From NCBI RefSeq assembly GCF_003206575.1, contig NZ_PZJO01000004.1, positions 273,735 through 337,734 on the forward strand: 64,000 nt of DNA. Direction: 5' to 3'. The position numbers and the translations under genes were made by a program. Below are positions 62,439 to 64,000 of the stretch, one piece after another. The first letter of the stretch is position 1, and the number at the start of each line of letters is the position of its first letter. The stretch is from Salinicola endophyticus (GTDB lineage: Bacteria; Pseudomonadota; Gammaproteobacteria; Pseudomonadales; Halomonadaceae). The notes below the pieces were generated by a model. It was not told the origin of the DNA and did not search any database. It saw only the letters and a list, made by a program, of their open reading frames with translations.

Positions 62439-63203
62439 ATGAACGCAACCGTCGACACCGTCGCGACCATGAGCGACGCCGAACGTCAGGCACGCATCGA
62501 GCTGGCGGCCTGCTATCGCCTGGCCGCCCACTACCGCATGACGGATCTGATCTACACCCACATCACTGCGCGCGTCCCCGGTGAGCCAGGGCACTTCCTG
62601 ATCAACCCCTACGGCTGGCGCTGGGAGGAGATCACCGCCTCGTCACTGGTCAAGATCGATGTCGATGGCAACCGGGTCGACGACAGCCGCGCACGGGTCA
62701 ATCCCGCCGGGTTCACAATTCACTCGGCGATCCATGCTGCCAGCCATGACGCCGCCTGGGTGATGCATACCCATACCCGCGCCGGTGTCGCCGTCTCCTC
62801 GCTCGAGGAGGGGCTGCTGCCGCTCAATCAGATTGCCCTGCAGTTCCATGGCCGCCTCTCCTATCACGACTACGAAGGCATCGCCCTGGATCTCGACGAA
62901 CGTGAGCGCCTCGTCGCCAGCCTGGGCAGTAACCCCGCGCTGATACTGCGCAATCATGGCCTGCTGACCACCGGCGCGAGTGCCGCCGAGATGTTCAACA
63001 ACATGTTCTATCTCGAACGTGCCTGTGACATTCAGGTGGCGACCCTGAGCATGGGGTGCACGCCGGCGCCGGTGCCGGAGGCGCTCGCGCGCCATGTGGC
63101 GGCACAGTACACCCGGACGATCCACGAGGAGGGCGATCTGGGGCTGGAGTGGGAGGCGCACCTGCGCACTCTGGAGGCGCTGGACCCCGGCTACAAGGCG
63201 TAG
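62439..63203 (+). CDS. Class II aldolase/adducin family protein
   Basis: 254 residues. Zinc-binding His residues are visible in MHTHTRAGVA and NHGLL, with the family start IELAACYRLAAHYRMTDLIY and HITARVPGEPGHFLINPYG. The family includes fuculose-phosphate aldolases, OtnC-like decarboxylases and adducin-like proteins, so the reaction is not fixed. No kinase gene is near, which argues for a non-phosphorylated substrate. Confidence 0.88.
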   Translation: MNATVDTVATMSDAERQARIELAACYRLAAHYRMTDLIYTHITARVPGEPGHFLINPYGWRWEEITASSLVKIDVDGNRVDDSRARVNPAGFTIHSAIHAASHDAAWVMHTHTRAGVAVSSLEEGLLPLNQIALQFHGRLSYHDYEGIALDLDERERLVASLGSNPALILRNHGLLTTGASAAEMFNNMFYLERACDIQVATLSMGCTPAPVPEALARHVAAQYTRTIHEEGDLGLEWEAHLRTLEALDPGYKA

Positions 63204-63246
63204 CGCCCGGCGCGCTGGAGGCGTACGCCTCGCCGACGCGCCTTAG

Positions 63247-63487
63247 GGAAGCGCTGAATCAATCGCCGAACGAGATGAAGGGCAAGGCGCACGGAACGCA
63301 GACTCGAAGCAACGCGTAGAGAACGCCCGTAGGGCGGCCCGGCAGGGCAAGTTGCCGAAGGCAACGCGTCACGCGAGACATCACAGGGGGTTAGGCGAGT
63401 CTTCGACCGGGCTGGCGCCCCAGTACCGCGCAACATAGTCATGCGCTGGGGACGCCGAGTCCGTGCAGGCATTTATACAGTGATTCC
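63247..63487. mobile_element. IS5-type MITE (241 bp)
   Basis: Terminal inverted repeats GGAAGCGCTGAATCAAT (63247-63263) and, on the reverse strand from 63487, GGAATCACTGTATAAAT match at 13 of 17 positions. TTAG flanks both ends (63243-63246 and 63488-63491), matching the YTAR target duplication of the IS5 family. No transposase frame fits inside. The element directly abuts the permease stop codon, which is kept within the duplicated target. Confidence 0.7.
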
Positions 63488-64000
63488 TTAGCGTTCGGTG
63501 GGGACGCGATTTTCCACCCAGCGCAGGGTCAGGATCAGCACGGCACTGAGGCAGAGATAGACGGCCACCAGAAACAGCAGCGGCTCGTAGGTGAGATAGG
63601 TCGCCTGGCGCACCTGGGTGATGACGGCGTAGAGATCGGTGACGGCGATCGTGGCGACCAGTGGCGTCGACTTGAGCTGCAGAATGATCTCGCCGGTCAG
63701 GGTCGGCAGCGCGCGATGGACCGCGCGCGGGAACCAGATACGACGAAATATCTGCCAGCGGGACATGCCGAACGCCTCGGCGGCTTCCAGCTCGCCGCGT
63801 GGGACGCCGGCGAAGGCGCCGCGCATCACCTCGCCCTCGTAGGCGGCGAAGGAGAGGGTCAGCGCGACGAAACCGTAGGGCCAGGCCTGGCGCAGATAGT
63901 CCCACGCCCAGCTGCCGCGAATCTCCGGGAACTGGGCGAAGACGGCACCGAGGCCGTAATAGAACAGCCACATCTGCAGCAGCAGCGGGGTGCCGCGAAT
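63488..64000 (-). CDS. Amino-acid ABC transporter permease (HisMQ/GlnP type), 5' partial
   Basis: The 3' part (170 residues) of a polar amino-acid ABC permease, running off the window edge. It reads IRGTPLLLQMWLFYYGLGAV, then the coupling (EAA) loop region GELEAAEAFGMSRWQIFRRI and late membrane segments (LVATIAVTDLYAVI, LLFLVAVYLCLSAVLIL). The start codon and any ATPase or binding-protein genes are outside. TAA at 63488-63490 is also part of the MITE target duplication. Confidence 0.9.
   Translation of the reverse strand: MRGTPLLLQMWLFYYGLGAVFAQFPEIRGSWAWDYLRQAWPYGFVALTLSFAAYEGEVMRGAFAGVPRGELEAAEAFGMSRWQIFRRIWFPRAVHRALPTLTGEIILQLKSTPLVATIAVTDLYAVITQVRQATYLTYEPLLFLVAVYLCLSAVLILTLRWVENRVPTER

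Noticed and set aside
1-64000. tRNA, rRNA, prophage or toxin-antitoxin genes
   Set aside because: No T-loop/acceptor patterns, rRNA-like sequence, phage structural genes or paired small toxin genes were recognised on reading both strands, though a tRNA model search was not possible.

Overview
The window is GC-rich chromosomal DNA from a gammaproteobacterium, most likely a halophile of the Halomonadaceae (Halomonas/Salinicola/Chromohalobacter type). This is inferred from a Pseudomonas-like but rearranged glycine betaine catabolic cluster, abundant sugar-acid uptake and degradation genes, and protein similarity recalled from those groups. No database search was possible. No rRNA, tRNA, CRISPR array, prophage or complete insertion sequence was seen.

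Region 1 (1-27190) is a glycine betaine to glycine pathway. It starts with a fragment of an XRE regulator divergent from a run of genes: an M19 dipeptidase-like protein, a V4R/DUF5943 protein, dgcA, dgcB, etfA and etfB (dimethylglycine demethylation with electrons passed to an ETF and an Fe-S membrane protein). An unrelated block follows: a LapG-like cysteine protease, an orphan small protein, and a Fur-box-controlled siderophore locus with fused permease, binding protein and TonB receptor but no ATPase. Then come divergent gbcA/gbcB (betaine monooxygenase), fdhA (formaldehyde dehydrogenase), tag (DNA repair) and soxBDAG-purU (sarcosine oxidase plus formyl-THF deformylase). Together these remove three methyl groups, detoxify the formaldehyde and recycle the one-carbon units.

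Region 2 (27191-40820) is housekeeping. A yybP-ykoY-type manganese riboswitch precedes a TerC protein. It is followed by a membrane sulfatase-like protein, carboxylesterase, DUF938 methyltransferase, small zinc-ribbon protein, PhoH-like ATPase, M23 peptidase, LysR regulator, glutathionyl-hydroquinone reductase-like protein, DUF188 protein and a DEAD-box helicase with a long candidate leader.

Region 3 (41004-63203) is an accessory-type sugar-acid catabolic island. It holds an unusual GntR regulator, a HIBADH-like reductase, an FAD-linked 2-hydroxyacid dehydrogenase, a TRAP transporter (DctPQM), L-fuconate dehydratase and LysR. It continues with a XylX-like 2-keto-3-deoxy-pentonate dehydratase, an Ldh2-type dehydrogenase, a TctABC tripartite tricarboxylate-type transporter, an AraD1 (GguC) protein, an IlvD/Edd aldonate dehydratase and a second GntR. 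It ends with an M20 amidohydrolase divergent from a GhrA-like dehydrogenase and a class II aldolase. The window closes with a probable IS5-type MITE abutting the stop codon of an amino-acid ABC permease gene that runs off the edge.

Noncoding structure is rich: tandem GTTC-N8-GAAC operators, a two-copy repeat with a compensated hairpin, a 27-bp minisatellite, several GntR/LysR-like palindromes, and strong intrinsic terminators.
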